NCBI GenBank assembly: GCA_023101725.1
Contig: JALJCO010001015.1
Coordinates: 62,001 to 126,000 of the forward strand
Source: Atherinomorus stipes
Taxonomy: Eukaryota; Chordata; Actinopteri; Atheriniformes; Atherinidae
Direction of reading: 5' to 3'
Length of the DNA: 64,000 nt
Shown: positions 38,201 to 49,294 of the stretch, in pieces
How positions within the stretch are numbered: the stretch's first letter is position 1
Layout: each line of letters opens with the position of its first letter
Position numbers and translations under genes: made by a program
The notes under the pieces: model-generated
Databases searched by the model: none
The model's input: the letters and a program-made list of their open reading frames with translations, nothing else
Told to the model about the DNA's origin: nothing

Positions 38201-38295
38201 TCTTTGGCCATTGGCCATTTCTTTTCAGTCAAATCTCCACTACGCTTCAACCACAGTTCCATTGTTTGTGTTGTCAAGGTCACAGTGATTGATGT
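35223..38295. other. gene-free stretch with one interspersed repeat and a poly-G tract
   Basis: 37140-37215 is the 'tttatttatatagc...aaagtgctgcgc' fish repeat. A T11-G20 run lies at 37759-37789. The rest (for example 35640-36600) is repeat-poor, but no exon was recognised. Confidence 0.45.
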
Positions 38296-38706
38296 TTAAA
38301 GGGGGAAATCATATTTTTTTCAATCCGGACCTATTTTCTAGCATGAAATACATTCATTTACTCACCCAGACAGTTTTGGTGCAACTTGAATTCCTTCAGG
38401 AGATATTTAGATCCACTCCAGATCAGCGTGTGTCCAATATAATGGAGACTGTAGTGTCAGACTAATGTTTCAAAATAAAACATTGGTGAAATGAAGGAGT
38501 TTTTTGTGGCAGATGATGCCTTATTTAGAGGCTGGACACGGTTGCTCCCATCACTTCCATTATATTGTGCATACGTTGATCTGGAGTGGATCTAAATATC
38601 TCCCGAAGGAACTTCAAGTTGCACCAAAACTGTCTGGGTGAGTAAATGAATATATTTAATGCTAGAAAATAAGTCCAGATAAAAAAAAAACGAACTTCCC
38701 CTTTAA
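38296..38706. mobile_element. TTAA-flanked palindromic MITE
   Basis: TTAA at 38296-38299 and 38703-38706. Ends TTAAAGGGGGAAATC and complement TTAAAGGGGAAGTTC. Arms of about 190 bases pair almost perfectly: 'actcacccagacagttttgg' on the left and 'ccaaaactgtctgggtgagt' on the right. The whole 411 bp can form one hairpin. T2/Kolobok-like by its TTAAAGG ends. The young look of the arms suggests a recent copy or one maintained by gene conversion. Confidence 0.85.
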
Positions 38707-38958
38707 TATCCTTTGGCTCGTAACAGGTTGGGTCAAAGCATGTCTGTATATGGAAGACAAGTTTTTAATGAAACAGTGTGAAACCAACTTTTAACTCAGT
38801 TTATGAACGTACACGTACATTTACTGAACTCTTCACCAAATCAATTTTAGCAAAGGATATTTCTTCATTTATTAAAAAACATATAGGACCCCCTGAAATG
38901 TCTCGAAGCACCCTCAGGAGTGCGCGTACCCCCATTTGACAAACAGAGCATCAGGGCA

Positions 38959-39118
38959 GGGGGTGTTAAACTCAAGTCCTTGAGTGCCACTGTCCTGTGT
39001 TTCTGGTGTTTCCCTGCTTTAACACACCTGACTGGAATTAAGCTGACAATAAGATGTTGGAGCCGTTTGATTTTAATCAGGTGTGTTGGAGAAGGGGAAC
39101 GTCTAAAACCTGCAACTG
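38959..39118. repeat. fold-back repeat related to 25835-26033
   Basis: Left arm 'ccctgctttaacacacctga' pairs with right arm 'tcaggtgtgttggagaaggg'. The outer left end 'gttaaactcaagtccttgag' is present; its right counterpart is lost. Confidence 0.6.
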
Positions 39119-39394
39119 CTGCTGCAGGATGGGACTGCTGTTGTAGACAGGGTGGCAAGCCATTTTGGATCTCGGCGCTGCTGCAACTGAGGTCTCTGAG
39201 CAGTTTGTGTGCATGGATTGCCAAACAGCACAGCTCAGTAATGCATGGCACCGATTTTTTCTTTCTTTTTCAGACTCCATACGTTCCTACAGCATTGCAA
39301 TGTTTTATGTAGCAGTTCATTCCATAACATATCCTAATACTTTCCTTCCTGAATGCAGTTGGCATGTTGTTGCGCATTTACACTCATTGACCGC
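39119..39394. other. no recognised feature
   Basis: Open frames on both strands (for example 38920-39312 +) overlap the adjacent fold-back and have no protein features. Confidence 0.4.
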
Positions 39395-39615
39395 TTCAGT
39401 TGCTTGGTAATAAATAGTTAATCAGTCAAACACATGGTTGCAATTATTGCATTTAGTCACATGGTAAAGACAACTTGCGAAGTTCAACCATGCAAATATG
39501 CAGATTAGCATCTCTGAACACACATGCTGAAGCAGAAGACCACCAATATTCAGTTTTACAGCACAAACCTGCAACTGCAAATGGGCAAAAAAAGAAATAA
39601 AGCTAATAAACGGGG
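39395..39615 (+). mobile_element. Tc1-like (family ii) internally deleted fragment
   Basis: Left-end text ('agtcacatggtaaagacaac', 'tgcgaagttcaaccatgc') is followed directly by mid-gene text ('gcagattagcatctctgaac', 'ctgaagcagaagaccacc'). About 250 bases of transposase gene have been lost in between. No right end. Confidence 0.6.
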
Positions 39616-40715
39616 GAAAAAAATCTAAATATATGCATTCATTTATGCAGTACAGGGCCTCTGCACCAGTACAACTGCAACTTTTTCTTTACCAATGATG
39701 CAAAAGACACAACCATCACTCAGTGGGTCCAATCTCAGAGCCCTGCAGGCTCCCATCCATGCAGCAGGTAATTACATTCATCTGGCTTCCCCGGTGTAAA
39801 TCAGCTCTGATTAGACAGCAGGAGTAAAGCATGACTTTTATGCATTTTTCTGTGAATCCATGAGCAAAAATGTAAAATCAGTGTTAGAAGCTTAGAAAAT
39901 AAAGTTGCAGGGAGTATGCATGTCTCAAAAGTCTTTAATATTTCACAACAAAAGACAAACAAAAACAATTATAAACACACAGACTTTACAGTGGTTGTTA
40001 AGTTCAATACTGCGCCACAGCGGGCATTCACAAATGTGCAGAAATACTAGCGAGGAGCTTGTAGTGTGATAGCAGTGGAGAGAATCTGGGCCTCGGGGAC
40101 ACGGTGAACTTCCCAAACACCGGCAGAGGTCAGAGAGAGATCATTTCCATGTGGTCTCTGATTCCATCTGTTAAATTTTTAATGGAGACGAAAAGAGAGT
40201 CCAAATCAAGCTTTGAGGATCCGTTCCTGCCTCTTCCCCTCTTCCATCCAGCCTCCGTCTGCCTCCCTTCCTCCACAACCTCAGCTCCCCCCCCCCCCCC
40301 CCCCCCCCCCTCTTATTCGCTTTCTTTTCTGAATTTTCAATCAGCGCCGCAGCCTCTTTCCCTTGTTCCCAGCTCGTCGACCTCGTGCCTCTCCTCACGT
40401 CTCGGTCTGGACGTTAATGCTGCTTGGTCCTTTTCTATCAGGTTCAAACACACACATTCGTGTTGGTGCACGGCAGATGATTCTCATCACTACAATCCTT
40501 GAAGCTGAACTCTGACGTTATTTTCTTTTTAAAGATGCATTCAGCTCTGGGAGGCAGTTGAAAAGATAAGAAAAGCTTCATCAGTCAATGCTGAGATGAA
40601 TAAGTAAAAATCTGAGCGTAACTAAAGATTGATTTCTTCAGTTTTTGAGGAGATAAGAGACGAAAATGTGAGTCTTGGTATAAATATAATGTTTCTAGCT
40701 GTTTTCTAATCCCTC
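39616..40715. other. gene-free stretch with poly-C tract
   Basis: A 24-base C run at 40287-40310 sits in a C/T-rich block. The + frame 40104-40502 reads through it as a proline run and has no recognisable domain. Confidence 0.5.
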
Positions 40716-41110
40716 AGCATGCCTATCAAACTGACCTTGATCTGTAATAATTAGCGTAATGCCCCTTTGTCAGTTACGTCTGATAGACTAAATCTCATCA
40801 ATATAATCTGCAGGACAGGTTGCCCACTGAGTGTAATTGACACATAATAATGTCGCATACCTCCAATAAAGAGGAGCATGCCCGTGAATCAGAGCAGGAA
40901 TCCAACAGAAATTTCTTGTGACAAGGTAATCAATCATCATGCGGCACAGGGGGAGAGGGAAACTGCTTCATCACCTGGGTTTTTGGCTCATAAACAACAC
41001 TTAATGGCCTTTTTGTGACTTAGAACTAACCTTCACATCCAAATCTTAATTAGCTGCATTTAAACGTTGATTAGCCACTATTAATGGTGAACATAATTAA
41101 TTTTTTTATT
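40716..41110. promoter_or_regulatory. candidate conserved non-coding element
   Basis: Repeat-free block with many TAAT-core words ('tgtaataattagcgtaatg', 'gtgtaattgacac', 'cttaattagctgc', 'gttgattagcc') and a homogeneous unique texture unlike the surrounding transposon debris. This resembles vertebrate developmental enhancers near large neural genes. It is a pattern-based inference only; no alignment was possible. Confidence 0.35.
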
Positions 41111-41256
41111 GTCTTTTTTGTTTGTTTGAGCTGTTTAAAGTTAAAAAAGAAACAGTGAAATAAATGAATAGGCTGGATGAAAAACTAAAAATAAGTTTTA
41201 TCTTCAATAATAGTGCATTATAAGAAAAGTTATGCTCCGTTTACTTTTGTAAATAG

Positions 41257-42075
41257 TTGTGATGCACGATATGAGAAATTACCGATACCGATAACCGATA
41301 TTTTTCTGATTCTCATGGCTGATATCAATATGATATTAAAGTTGAAAATGATGTAAATTTCATTCCTTTTGCAAAATTTGAAAAATGCTTCAGCTGCAGA
41401 TCAATTAGTTGCCTGAGACGTCATCATGTAGCACGGTAGGTGGGGCCTAATGTTGTTTCCATGCCCCACCGAATACAAAACAACAAACAACTCAAACAAA
41501 AATGTCTGTTCATCACCAAAAAGCGCCTGTTTTATGTTGGTCAATTTAATTGATAACTGTTTTATTTATAATTTGATATTTCTGTATTTCCTCATTTTTA
41601 GATCTGGCAAGAGACAACAGATGGGAACTAGCCCTTTGGCTAAACCTGGCATATTTAGAAGTTTTTCCTTTAAAAAAAAAAAAAAAAAAAAATGCTCTGC
41701 CCCTATCAAATAAGTAAGTGATTCCCAACCCTGGTCCTCAAAGCTCACCATCCTGCAGACTTTCCATTTTGCCCTGCTAGCACAGCTGATTCAAATTAAA
41801 TGGATCTCTAACGAGCTCCTCACCAGTCGGCTACTGACCCATTAATGTGTGTCAGCTGTGTTTCAACAGGGCAACATGGAAAGTCTTCGGGATAGTGTGC
41901 CTTGAGGACCAGTGTTGGGAGTAACTGAAATAAGCAAACAAAATGTTTTTTTAACATTTTGTTGCACAGTGATATCGGGTCGATATCAGGCCAATATCGA
42001 GCCAATATCACCATTCAGTTTTAAAGCCAATATTGGCCAATACCGATATTAGGCCAAAAATATCATGCATCACTA
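41257..42075. mobile_element. hAT-like MITE with nested fold-back
   Basis: Ends 'gtgatgcacgatat' (left) and 'atatcatgcatcac' (right) form inverted repeats; the sub-terminal regions are rich in 'ccgatatc'-type words on both sides. The 8-bp flanks (GTAAATAG / GAAAATTG) match only partly, so the insertion is old. A second element (41723-41920) lies inside. A19 run at 41672-41690. Confidence 0.65.
41723..41920. mobile_element. fold-back MITE inside the hAT-like element
   Basis: Ends TCCCAACCCTGGTCCTCAA and complement TCCCAACACTGGTCCTCAA. Inner arms 'gctagcacagctgattcaaa' and 'gtcagctgtgtttcaacagg' pair loosely. Same broad type as 25835-26033. Confidence 0.7.
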
Positions 42076-42813
42076 GAAAATTGTTCGTCCAAGTCAAATG
42101 TCCTCAAATGCCACTTCCCATGATGCTTTAGGTTGCTTTAGGTTGGCATGGTTATTAGAAAACACATCCACTAGAGGGCATTAAGCTGCACAGTGGCTGC
42201 AAACTTTCATTTATCTAGAATATTTACACCTGTGTTAAATAGTGGTCTACTGGATTGATTTTTTATTGAATTCAACAATGAGAAATAAATACGCTGCCCT
42301 CACTGCTAAAATGATTTTGAATCCGATTTGTGCGTGTCCAGGATTGACCCTCTCAGAAGTTGCAGCCTTTTGTGCACAAAGCTGCAGTTTGCACCTGCTT
42401 TTAGACGAACTAAAATAGACACAGCTAATGTCGGAAAGTCGGCCATTTTATTGACCACCATATGTGAGTGGTTTAAGTTTTGTGTCGTTTGTCATTGTCT
42501 TTCATGACTTCTCTGTTTTAGAGGAACGCGCCAGAGTAGCCATCCTTTGATAATTCCGTGCAAGTGTAATAAATCTACTTCCAAGTTATCTTCTTTGTGA
42601 TATTCATGCACAATTTTGCATTTCTATACTGTAAAATTATGCTTTGTTTCATTCATTATGTCCAAAATGGTGAAGCTGGGACCAGAAACAGTTTCACTTT
42701 GACTTGTTAGCTTTGGCTTCAGTCTTTTTGAACTTTAGATTGACTAGTATTAACCTTTTATTTAAAAAAACACAAGAATGAGCATTAAACATAAGTATGG
42801 ATTAGAAATTATA
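42076..42813. other. gene-free stretch, nothing recognised
   Basis: AT-rich; no element ends or exon-like frames recognised. Confidence 0.4.
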
Positions 42814-43983
42814 TCAAAGGGGCCCTATCATGAAAAATGGACTTTTAGGAGCTTTTCAGCATGTTACTGTGTTATTTCCTCATAAAAAACTTCATTTAAG
42901 TCGTTTTTTCTTCATTTGTGCATATTTGAGTAATATATGTGAATATTCAGGTCAAGCTGTAGCTTCCTTAACATAACTGACTGACATCGGTATACGCAAC
43001 GAGGTAGCACCAATCACGAAGCGACAAACACGCATGCGCAGCATCGTAGCAAGACGCCCTCTTTGTTGAACAGAAACTCAAAGAGAATCCTATACACACT
43101 CTCTGAGGAAGAAACTAACAGCCTGCAGGAAGATTTCCTCAGAGACAAACAGCCATCAGCTAACAGACGTTTGCTCCAGAGTTCAGGAGATTTTTCTTAT
43201 TTTTTATCTATTTATTTATTTTTAAGCTCTAGAGGACGGCAAGTTGGGAAAATGTGGTTGCGTTCAGCGTGGGAGTTTATTTGTTGTACTGGACGAATCA
43301 ACTTGCCAGAAGTGGTTGGATTATAACTTCAGGAGCAGAAAAAAAACTCAACTTTGTGTGTGAACTTCAATCCTGACAACTTCATGAATCTCGGGCAGTA
43401 AAGTGTTTTTTTCTCGGGGTTTACTTCTGAAACCTGACGCAGTTCCTACTATAAAAACGCGCATGGACAGACAACAACACCGGTGAGTGAAACACATCTC
43501 TCAGCTCAATGCTAAGTATTAGCCTATGATTTGTTCGCTAATTTACTTACTTGTCAGGAATCTCTGTGGTACTTCTGTGGTACTACGTTTAAACTCCATG
43601 TCAGACTCTGTCTTGAGCGCATACAGCTCCATAACAGGCTGGTCTGTTTTATCCTGTCGATCGGAGTCCAATTATCCATCAATGTTTACAAATAACCTCC
43701 ATGTGAGCTGCCGGTGCCGGTGCTACAAACAATTCTGTGACCCTTTAGAATCAGTGTCTTTTCCGGGGCGACGTCATGAAATGGGCGTAAAACATGTTGC
43801 AATTGGTCAAGAGCGCCATGGATCCAAGTATAGAGCTTGAGGAGTCACGTGACAATTCTTAGCGAAGCGGAGTCGCGCCGCCATGATGTTTGTACAGGTT
43901 TGACTGTCAAAACGAGAGCTGTCGGGAGTTTTAACATTGGAGGGAAAAGGAGCAAAGGAGAAAAGCTGTACAGGAATAATTTA

Positions 43984-44118
43984 ATGTCTCGCACAAAGAA
44001 GAGTTATTTGGAGAAACTAGGGGACATATCCGGACTGGACCCATCTGAGCTGAATGGCTCAGAGTGGGACAGTAGTCTGGACCGCTTACCTCCGTCCTCC
44101 ATGGAGACATGCAGCTGA
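43984..44118 (+). pseudogene. N-terminal fragment like teleost SWIM/YqaJ transposon protein
   Basis: ATG at 43984 opens 44 codons: 'MSRTKKSYLEKLGDISGLDP', then a Trp-Asp-rich segment ending 'LDRLPP'. As I recall, this start is shared by many uncharacterised teleost proteins with SWIM zinc finger and YqaJ-type nuclease domains (ISL2EU-like transposons). After 'LPP' the frame is lost, yet the following DNA in another frame still reads 'IVNYLVF', the expected continuation. The remaining several hundred residues are absent. Family assignment is from memory. Confidence 0.5.
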
Positions 44119-45158
44119 TGCATTGTGAATTATTTAGTCTTCACAATCAGTTTGTAACGTGGTAATATTTGTAATTTTGCTCTGTTAATGTTAGAGAAGT
44201 GTTATTCTGCCTTTTACACAGTTAACTGTTATGCTGCTAGTTAAGAAAACATTTGTGAGCTGTCAGTAAACACATGTAAGGAGGACGATATTTAACATGG
44301 TTTCAATCATTTATTTATAAAATAGAAAACAGTGATGAGTGTGTGTCTGATTTGTGAAAGACCAAAATAAGCTGTCAGATGTCAGTGGTGTCGAACATCA
44401 CGAGTAAATGACAGATAAAAGAAAGTAACCGGAGTTTTCATCAACTCATGTTAGCTTGAGTGCTAGTCTTTAGCATACATTTGCAAACGCACAGCAAAGG
44501 ACGATCTTATCCAGGGTCGTAGTGTCCGGTTCATTCTCACAGCAAAGCAGCATCTTCACAGGCACACTGGTATACTGGAATATTCTTTACTTTTCCTGCA
44601 AAAGAGACATGTTCCCATGACTGCTCCCGGGGCAGGCGTTTGGGGAAGAATCTTAAGGGGCAATGTCGATGATTCCTCATTAAAAAATTGAGGAAGAAGG
44701 CATCAGTCACAAAGGGATCACTAGCTGGAGAACACACGGCATGCTTTATGTTGCTGATCTCTTTCCTTCAGACTGCAGCTGTCAGCCACTTGGCGCCCCC
44801 TGTCACTTCAGCAGTTTACAGTCTTTGTTTTTTTTTTTTTTCTTTTTTTTTTTCAAACCGGAGCTCTTGAAAAACCGTAACTCGCCCTTGTTTGTCTTTT
44901 TTTTTATCATCTTGACTGTGCGAGGAGCTGGCACAGTCCTTCACTTAACATTATAACCTAGCATCTCCAGTCACGACCAACGTAGCTCTCAGTAGGCGTA
45001 CAAGAAACATGCCAGAACGCCGGTCCGGAGGGGCGGGGCGACACGCTGACGACAACGTCTGACGACAACTCCTCAGCCTCTATACCTAACTGCAGCCACA
45101 GACCCAGAGGCGTGTCATGAAAATGGGCGTAGTATGTATTAATGTGGGCGGGTGGTCG

Positions 45159-45195
45159 TTAGGGTTAGGGGAGGGGCTAGGGTTAGGGTTAGGTT
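45159..45195 (+). repeat. short telomere-like (TTAGGG)n array
   Basis: 'cgttagggttagggg' and 'ctagggttagggttaggtt' give about five TTAGGG units interrupted by 'gagggg'. Too short to call an interstitial telomere; may be part of the surrounding element. Confidence 0.6.
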
Positions 45196-45456
45196 CCACT
45201 CACCCCAACGATGGGCGTGGTTTGTAAAGGGGCGTGGTTTGTAGTGGCTCCGGCTGCAGCTAGGTGTAATGTAAGCCGGAGCTAGGATGAGTACAGTAAG
45301 CCATCTTTCTTCTGTGTTGGAAATAAAACGCATAGAAAAACTCATATTTTACACCAAATTAGTTTCTATAGTAGCGATGGGAACATGTTTAGCTTATAAA
45401 TGCCTGTATTTGACTTTTGGAACGTTTGAAAAGCATGATACAGTTCCTTTAATGTA

Positions 45457-45683
45457 TACCACATAGAACACCACAGAGCTTATGTTAGCTTTATTAGCCT
45501 TGCTAGCTTTGTTAGCTAGTACAATAAAATCTTTTTTCGCCACATTTTTGCCTTTTGCAGCAACTTTTATATCATATAGAACATCACAGAGCTTATGTTA
45601 GCTTAATTAGTCTTGCTAACTTTGCTAGCTAGTACAATAAAAGCTTTTTTCACCACATGTTTGCCTTTTGCAGCAACGTTTAT
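45457..45683. repeat. tandem duplication, two units of about 113 bases
   Basis: Unit 1 (45457-45570) and unit 2 (45571-45683) both contain 'catcacagagcttatgttag' (or one base different), 'tagctagtacaataaaa' and 'gccttttgcagcaac'. No coding potential. Confidence 0.8.
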
Positions 45684-46660
45684 TGTGATTTATCACCCAG
45701 TATGATAGTGGTTCTAAACAACCAGTATATCCTTACGAAAGGTCTATTTTTAGAGCAAGCTGCATTGTTTTCCTAAACATAACTTTGTAGATTTAATGAT
45801 GTTGAGCACGCAACAAGTTCAGTGAAAATTAATATGAGAAAACCTCTACAACAGTTTAATTAATATCTTTTAAGTCCTTTAAAAGTCCTTTAAAAGTATT
45901 AAAGACTGCTTTTGAGAAAATTTAATGAAAGCAGGTGAGTCTGAATTGTTATATTTTGCCTGAATGGATATAAAAAGGGGAGAAAATTACATTTTTACAT
46001 GAACTTCTGGTAAATTGTAATTCTTTAAAGAGAAATAATAGGTACAGGTACTTGGTGATGTGACGACATAGTAAGGTGGTTTGGTCCCATGAATTGTTTT
46101 CAATCAATCAGTAAAGCTACTTCTCGGGCAGATGGATTCATAACTAGATTTATGGCAGGTATTTAACACCATAAGTGACCATGAGGAAAAACGATCTAAG
46201 GCTGAGTGCCAGCTGAATAACAGCTCTTCTATAACATTATACTGTACTCCATAATAATCAGGCTTAAATCAATTCACTTTGAATTTGCTGCATATTTAGG
46301 TGCTTTAAGAAAGAGCTTAAGAAATTATCATTCAGATATTTTACAGCCCTGCCCTCAACGATTACTGTATGTGCTGCAGGATTGATGTGCCAAGAATAGA
46401 AATCAAAAGGGGGACAGGGCTTGCTGACAATTACTTTTTAAACAATGAAAATGGAGGTAAGAAAGAGCTATTTTATTTTTCTGTTCCCATAAACGCATAA
46501 CTGAAACATCAGGAGATGAATACCCGCAGGCCAGTTTGTCTCCTCCATCTTCATTTGCATGGTTTTTCCATTTTCTTCCCCCCTGTTATCATCATTATTT
46601 TTAGATGGGATAGTGGGCACAGTATGTGAATGTGTGTTGTGTCTTTAGGGCTTTCTCTGT
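45684..46660. other. repeat-poor stretch
   Basis: No transposon ends. The part 46030-46450 has unique-sequence texture and may include regulatory DNA, but nothing specific can be named. Confidence 0.4.
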
Positions 46661-46665
46661 GACAC

Positions 46666-46888
46666 CTATCCATTTGCATTCAGCCGCTTGGCAGCAGGAA
46701 AGGCCAGCTGGTTACTGATCTGCTGGTTTCTGATCTCATCTTGCCTCATTCTCGTCTGGAGGGATCCCAGATGAAGCCTCGGCATGTTCCGTTCTCCAGT
46801 GACGTAGGGAGCAATAATCCCATAATTTATACTGTGGGATGCTCCAACACTTGATATCACAGAAGGGCTCTTAGTCCCTGAAGTGATA
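46666..46888 (-). CDS. candidate terminal exon of an unidentified gene
   Basis: On the - strand a pyrimidine-leaning tract ends 'ctattcctacag' (acceptor AG at 46890-46889) and is followed by an open frame of about 73 codons ending in TAG at 46668-46666. The peptide is hydrophilic and mixed, with parts such as 'SPSVISSVGASHSINYGI' and 'SLQTRMRQDEIRNQQISNQL', and looks like real protein rather than a composition artefact. I recognise no family. No upstream exon could be assigned. Alternatives: conserved non-coding DNA, or a chance frame. Confidence 0.3.
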
Positions 46889-46984
46889 CTGTAGGAATAG
46901 TAGTGTGACATCATCAGAGGTAAAAATACCACAAAGAACCTCACACACACTCTCTGTGGGATTATTACACTGCACAAGCTCACT

Positions 46985-49090
46985 GGAAATCCATTGATAC
47001 AGTTATCATGCTTGGGGATTGAACCTTGAATATAAGGTTAGGTTGAATACTGCTACAAAGAAAGCTGAAAACCTCACTTTTTGTTAAATTAATGACTGAA
47101 ATTGTGGCTCATTTTGAATTGTGGTTCAACCAGTGACTCAAAATGTGATGTTTTAGTATATATTTGGGGGTTTTAAGTAAATATCTAGAACTTTCTTTGA
47201 GCCTTTATTTGTAAAAGTTAATTAAAAGACACAATAACCCATTTATGGACAAAACATGGTGTCTCCCCAAATCAGTCTTTGCTCATTTATTGGTATTATT
47301 TGTCTAAAACCATTGACTGTTTATAAAGATGGATAAACTGAGAGTGAAAAGCAACCATTACAGTTTCTGATCAATAACTATTGAATTATACATGTTCATC
47401 TTCACTTAAAGTGAACTGAAGTGGCTGGAAACTGTGTTTTTTAAAAATCTGCACAATAATAAAATTGAAAAACATATAAAGTTGTCGTTTACATTTAAGG
47501 GGAGACACTACAGGAAAAAAAACCCTGTTTTTTCATCACCTGGTCAATTTTGAGATTTTTGTTTTTTCCCCTCCTTCAACAGTTTTTTCTTTCAGACTAG
47601 TATAAAAGAAACGTCCAAAATAAACATTTTAGAGGTGTATTTCAAGATACTTTGTCTGATGCATCTAAATCCAATCAAAATGTTTTCTCATAATGAGTTT
47701 TTTTTCTTACTTTGGGTAAAAAAAATCTCAACTTCAGGAGCACTTACAGAAACCAAACTTTTATTTTTTTGTTCCTGACTGTATTCTTAAAGTTTTTACA
47801 GAAGGATTTTTTGATATCTCATTCACAGCCTGATTTATAGAACATTTCATCCCAAAAATATGCCAAAAAATCTATTTTTTCTGGTTGTTGACATTATATT
47901 CTAAATTGTGAAATGATAACTAGAGATATTCAAAATCCCCTCTGTAAAAAGGTTTGGCTTGAATATGTGAACAAAATTCAAAAGGAACTTTGAACCTGGT
48001 TTAATCCAGTGTTTAGATTTTTTCCCCTAGAAATGTATGCAGATTAGCGCATTTTTGGCTATATAACACCTCATTTGCATATTTAACCATAAAATTTCAG
48101 AAAACAAAAAAATGATAGCCCTGATGATGTGAGGAATAAACCAGGAAAGTTTCATGGTGATACCATTTAGTTAGTTTTTTTTTTTTTTTTTTTTTACCCT
48201 ATTTGCCTGTTTCTCACCTTAAATAATAGTGATTGGACATATAGTAGGTCATAGGTACTCCAAGATATCAGTTCTGACTAAAGAAAAACTTTATAATAAG
48301 TCAAATCAAGTCAATTATGATTTCCTTTAAAACTGCATAGATAAACTTTAATTAATCTAATTTGTTTTGAATTTTATTCAGTTTAGCTTCATCTGTAAAT
48401 GTCTGAGGAGAAATAGATTTAAGTAAATGATTTAATTTCATATCAATCATTTCAAATTGGTTAAGTTTAATTTGATTCAGTTGAATATACGACGGGTCAT
48501 TTATGGATAAGTGTCTTATGACAGATTTAAGGACTGTTCAGAGACTATTCAAATGACTCATAGGTCAACTTTAAGGGGTATAAACAAACAAAAAAGCAAA
48601 GATCACAAAAACATGGCTGCTTGCAACTAACTAACTGAACAAATAAATAAACGATCAGGATTTCTACAGTTCTGTAGGTTAAGTAATCAACTTGAGTAAC
48701 TGGGGACTTCTTTTAAAGACTACCACTACTTTTCATCACAATAGCAAAAGTTTCAGCACCAGGGACAGCGCCGAAGAAAGCTACACCGGAAGTTTGTGTC
48801 AATTACAAAATAAAAGCCGATAAAAAATGTTGTGAAACGGTAAAACACGTTAATGCTTCAAACTTATTTCCAAAACCTTACAACTAAATAATGAAGTATC
48901 ACATTTATTTTTGAAGTGGCTTTCTTTGTTTAAAAAAGCTAAAAAAGAAAAGAAAAGAAAGGTAGAATAAATAAAGGAAAAGTATGTAATGGAGGGCTTC
49001 ATAAAAGAAATGTGAAGGAAAATATCATGTGCTTTAAAAAAAAAAAAGATAAATAATTAGGCTCGGGGGGGAAAAAGCTAAGCGTTTTCA
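46985..49090. other. AT-rich upstream region of the DPP gene
   Basis: Gene-free. Long A/T stretches, T17 run at 48177-48195, A12 run at 49036-49047. No element with two ends recognised. Confidence 0.5.
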
Positions 49091-49091
49091 T

Positions 49092-49237
49092 TTTGAAGCT
49101 CGTACCGGAAGTTCGTCTTTGTCTCGCGCAGCTTGACGCTCCGCTACTAAATTGCCGCGCGCCGACAGGTTTCTGGATGTTGTTACTGGGAGAGCCGCTT
49201 GGTTCAGACTGAGAGACGAGACTGCGGCTCCGGTACA
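49092..49237 (+). promoter_or_regulatory. CpG-rich promoter / 5'UTR of the DPP6/DPP10-like gene
   Basis: CpG density rises sharply here against an AT-rich background ('tctcgcgcagcttgacgctc', 'attgccgcgcgccgacagg'). 'accggaagttc' at 49105-49115 is a good ETS-factor site. No TATA box within the block. The start codon at 49238 has A at -3. The transcription start cannot be fixed from sequence. Confidence 0.6.
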
Positions 49238-49294
49238 ATGACGGCGTCCAAAGATACGACCAAGAAGAAGCAGAAGGACTCTCAGCAGGACGAG
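49238..49294 (+). CDS. dpp6: DPP6/DPP10-like gene, exon 1 (cytoplasmic N-terminus)
   Basis: The gene encodes a single-pass type II membrane protein of the S9B prolyl-oligopeptidase family that has lost peptidase activity and serves as an auxiliary subunit of Kv4 channels in neurons. This exon gives 19 residues, starting MTASKDTT and ending QQDE, rich in Lys. Its MTxxK start resembles the short isoforms of DPP6 (MTTAK) and DPP10 (MTAAK). The donor is GAG/GTACTC, phase 0, joining exon 2 13.8 kb away. Other family promoters use different first exons, so upstream alternatives may exist outside this window. DPP6 is preferred over DPP10 on exon 3 evidence; the symbol is provisional. Confidence 0.75.

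Larger units (their letters stand above)
42814..45452. mobile_element. 2.6 kb TTAA-type element carrying a host-like coding fragment
   Basis: Left end TCAAAGGGGCCCTATCATGA; right end, complement, TTAAAGGAACTGTATCATGC, with TTAA at 45449-45452 (TCAA at the left, one change). If the ends are a true pair, this is a non-autonomous T2/Kolobok-like element. It could instead be two elements side by side, since the middle includes an apparently separate protein-coding fragment (43984-44118) and telomere-like text (45159-45195). Confidence 0.45.

Noticed and set aside
40104..40502. 132-codon + strand open frame with a proline run
   Set aside because: The proline run is just the 24-base C tract; flanking residues show no domain, and there is no splice or promoter context.
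43060..43210. Homology between this stretch and 11461-11530
   Set aside because: Only a short word ('ggagatttttnttat') matches; not enough to claim a shared repeat.
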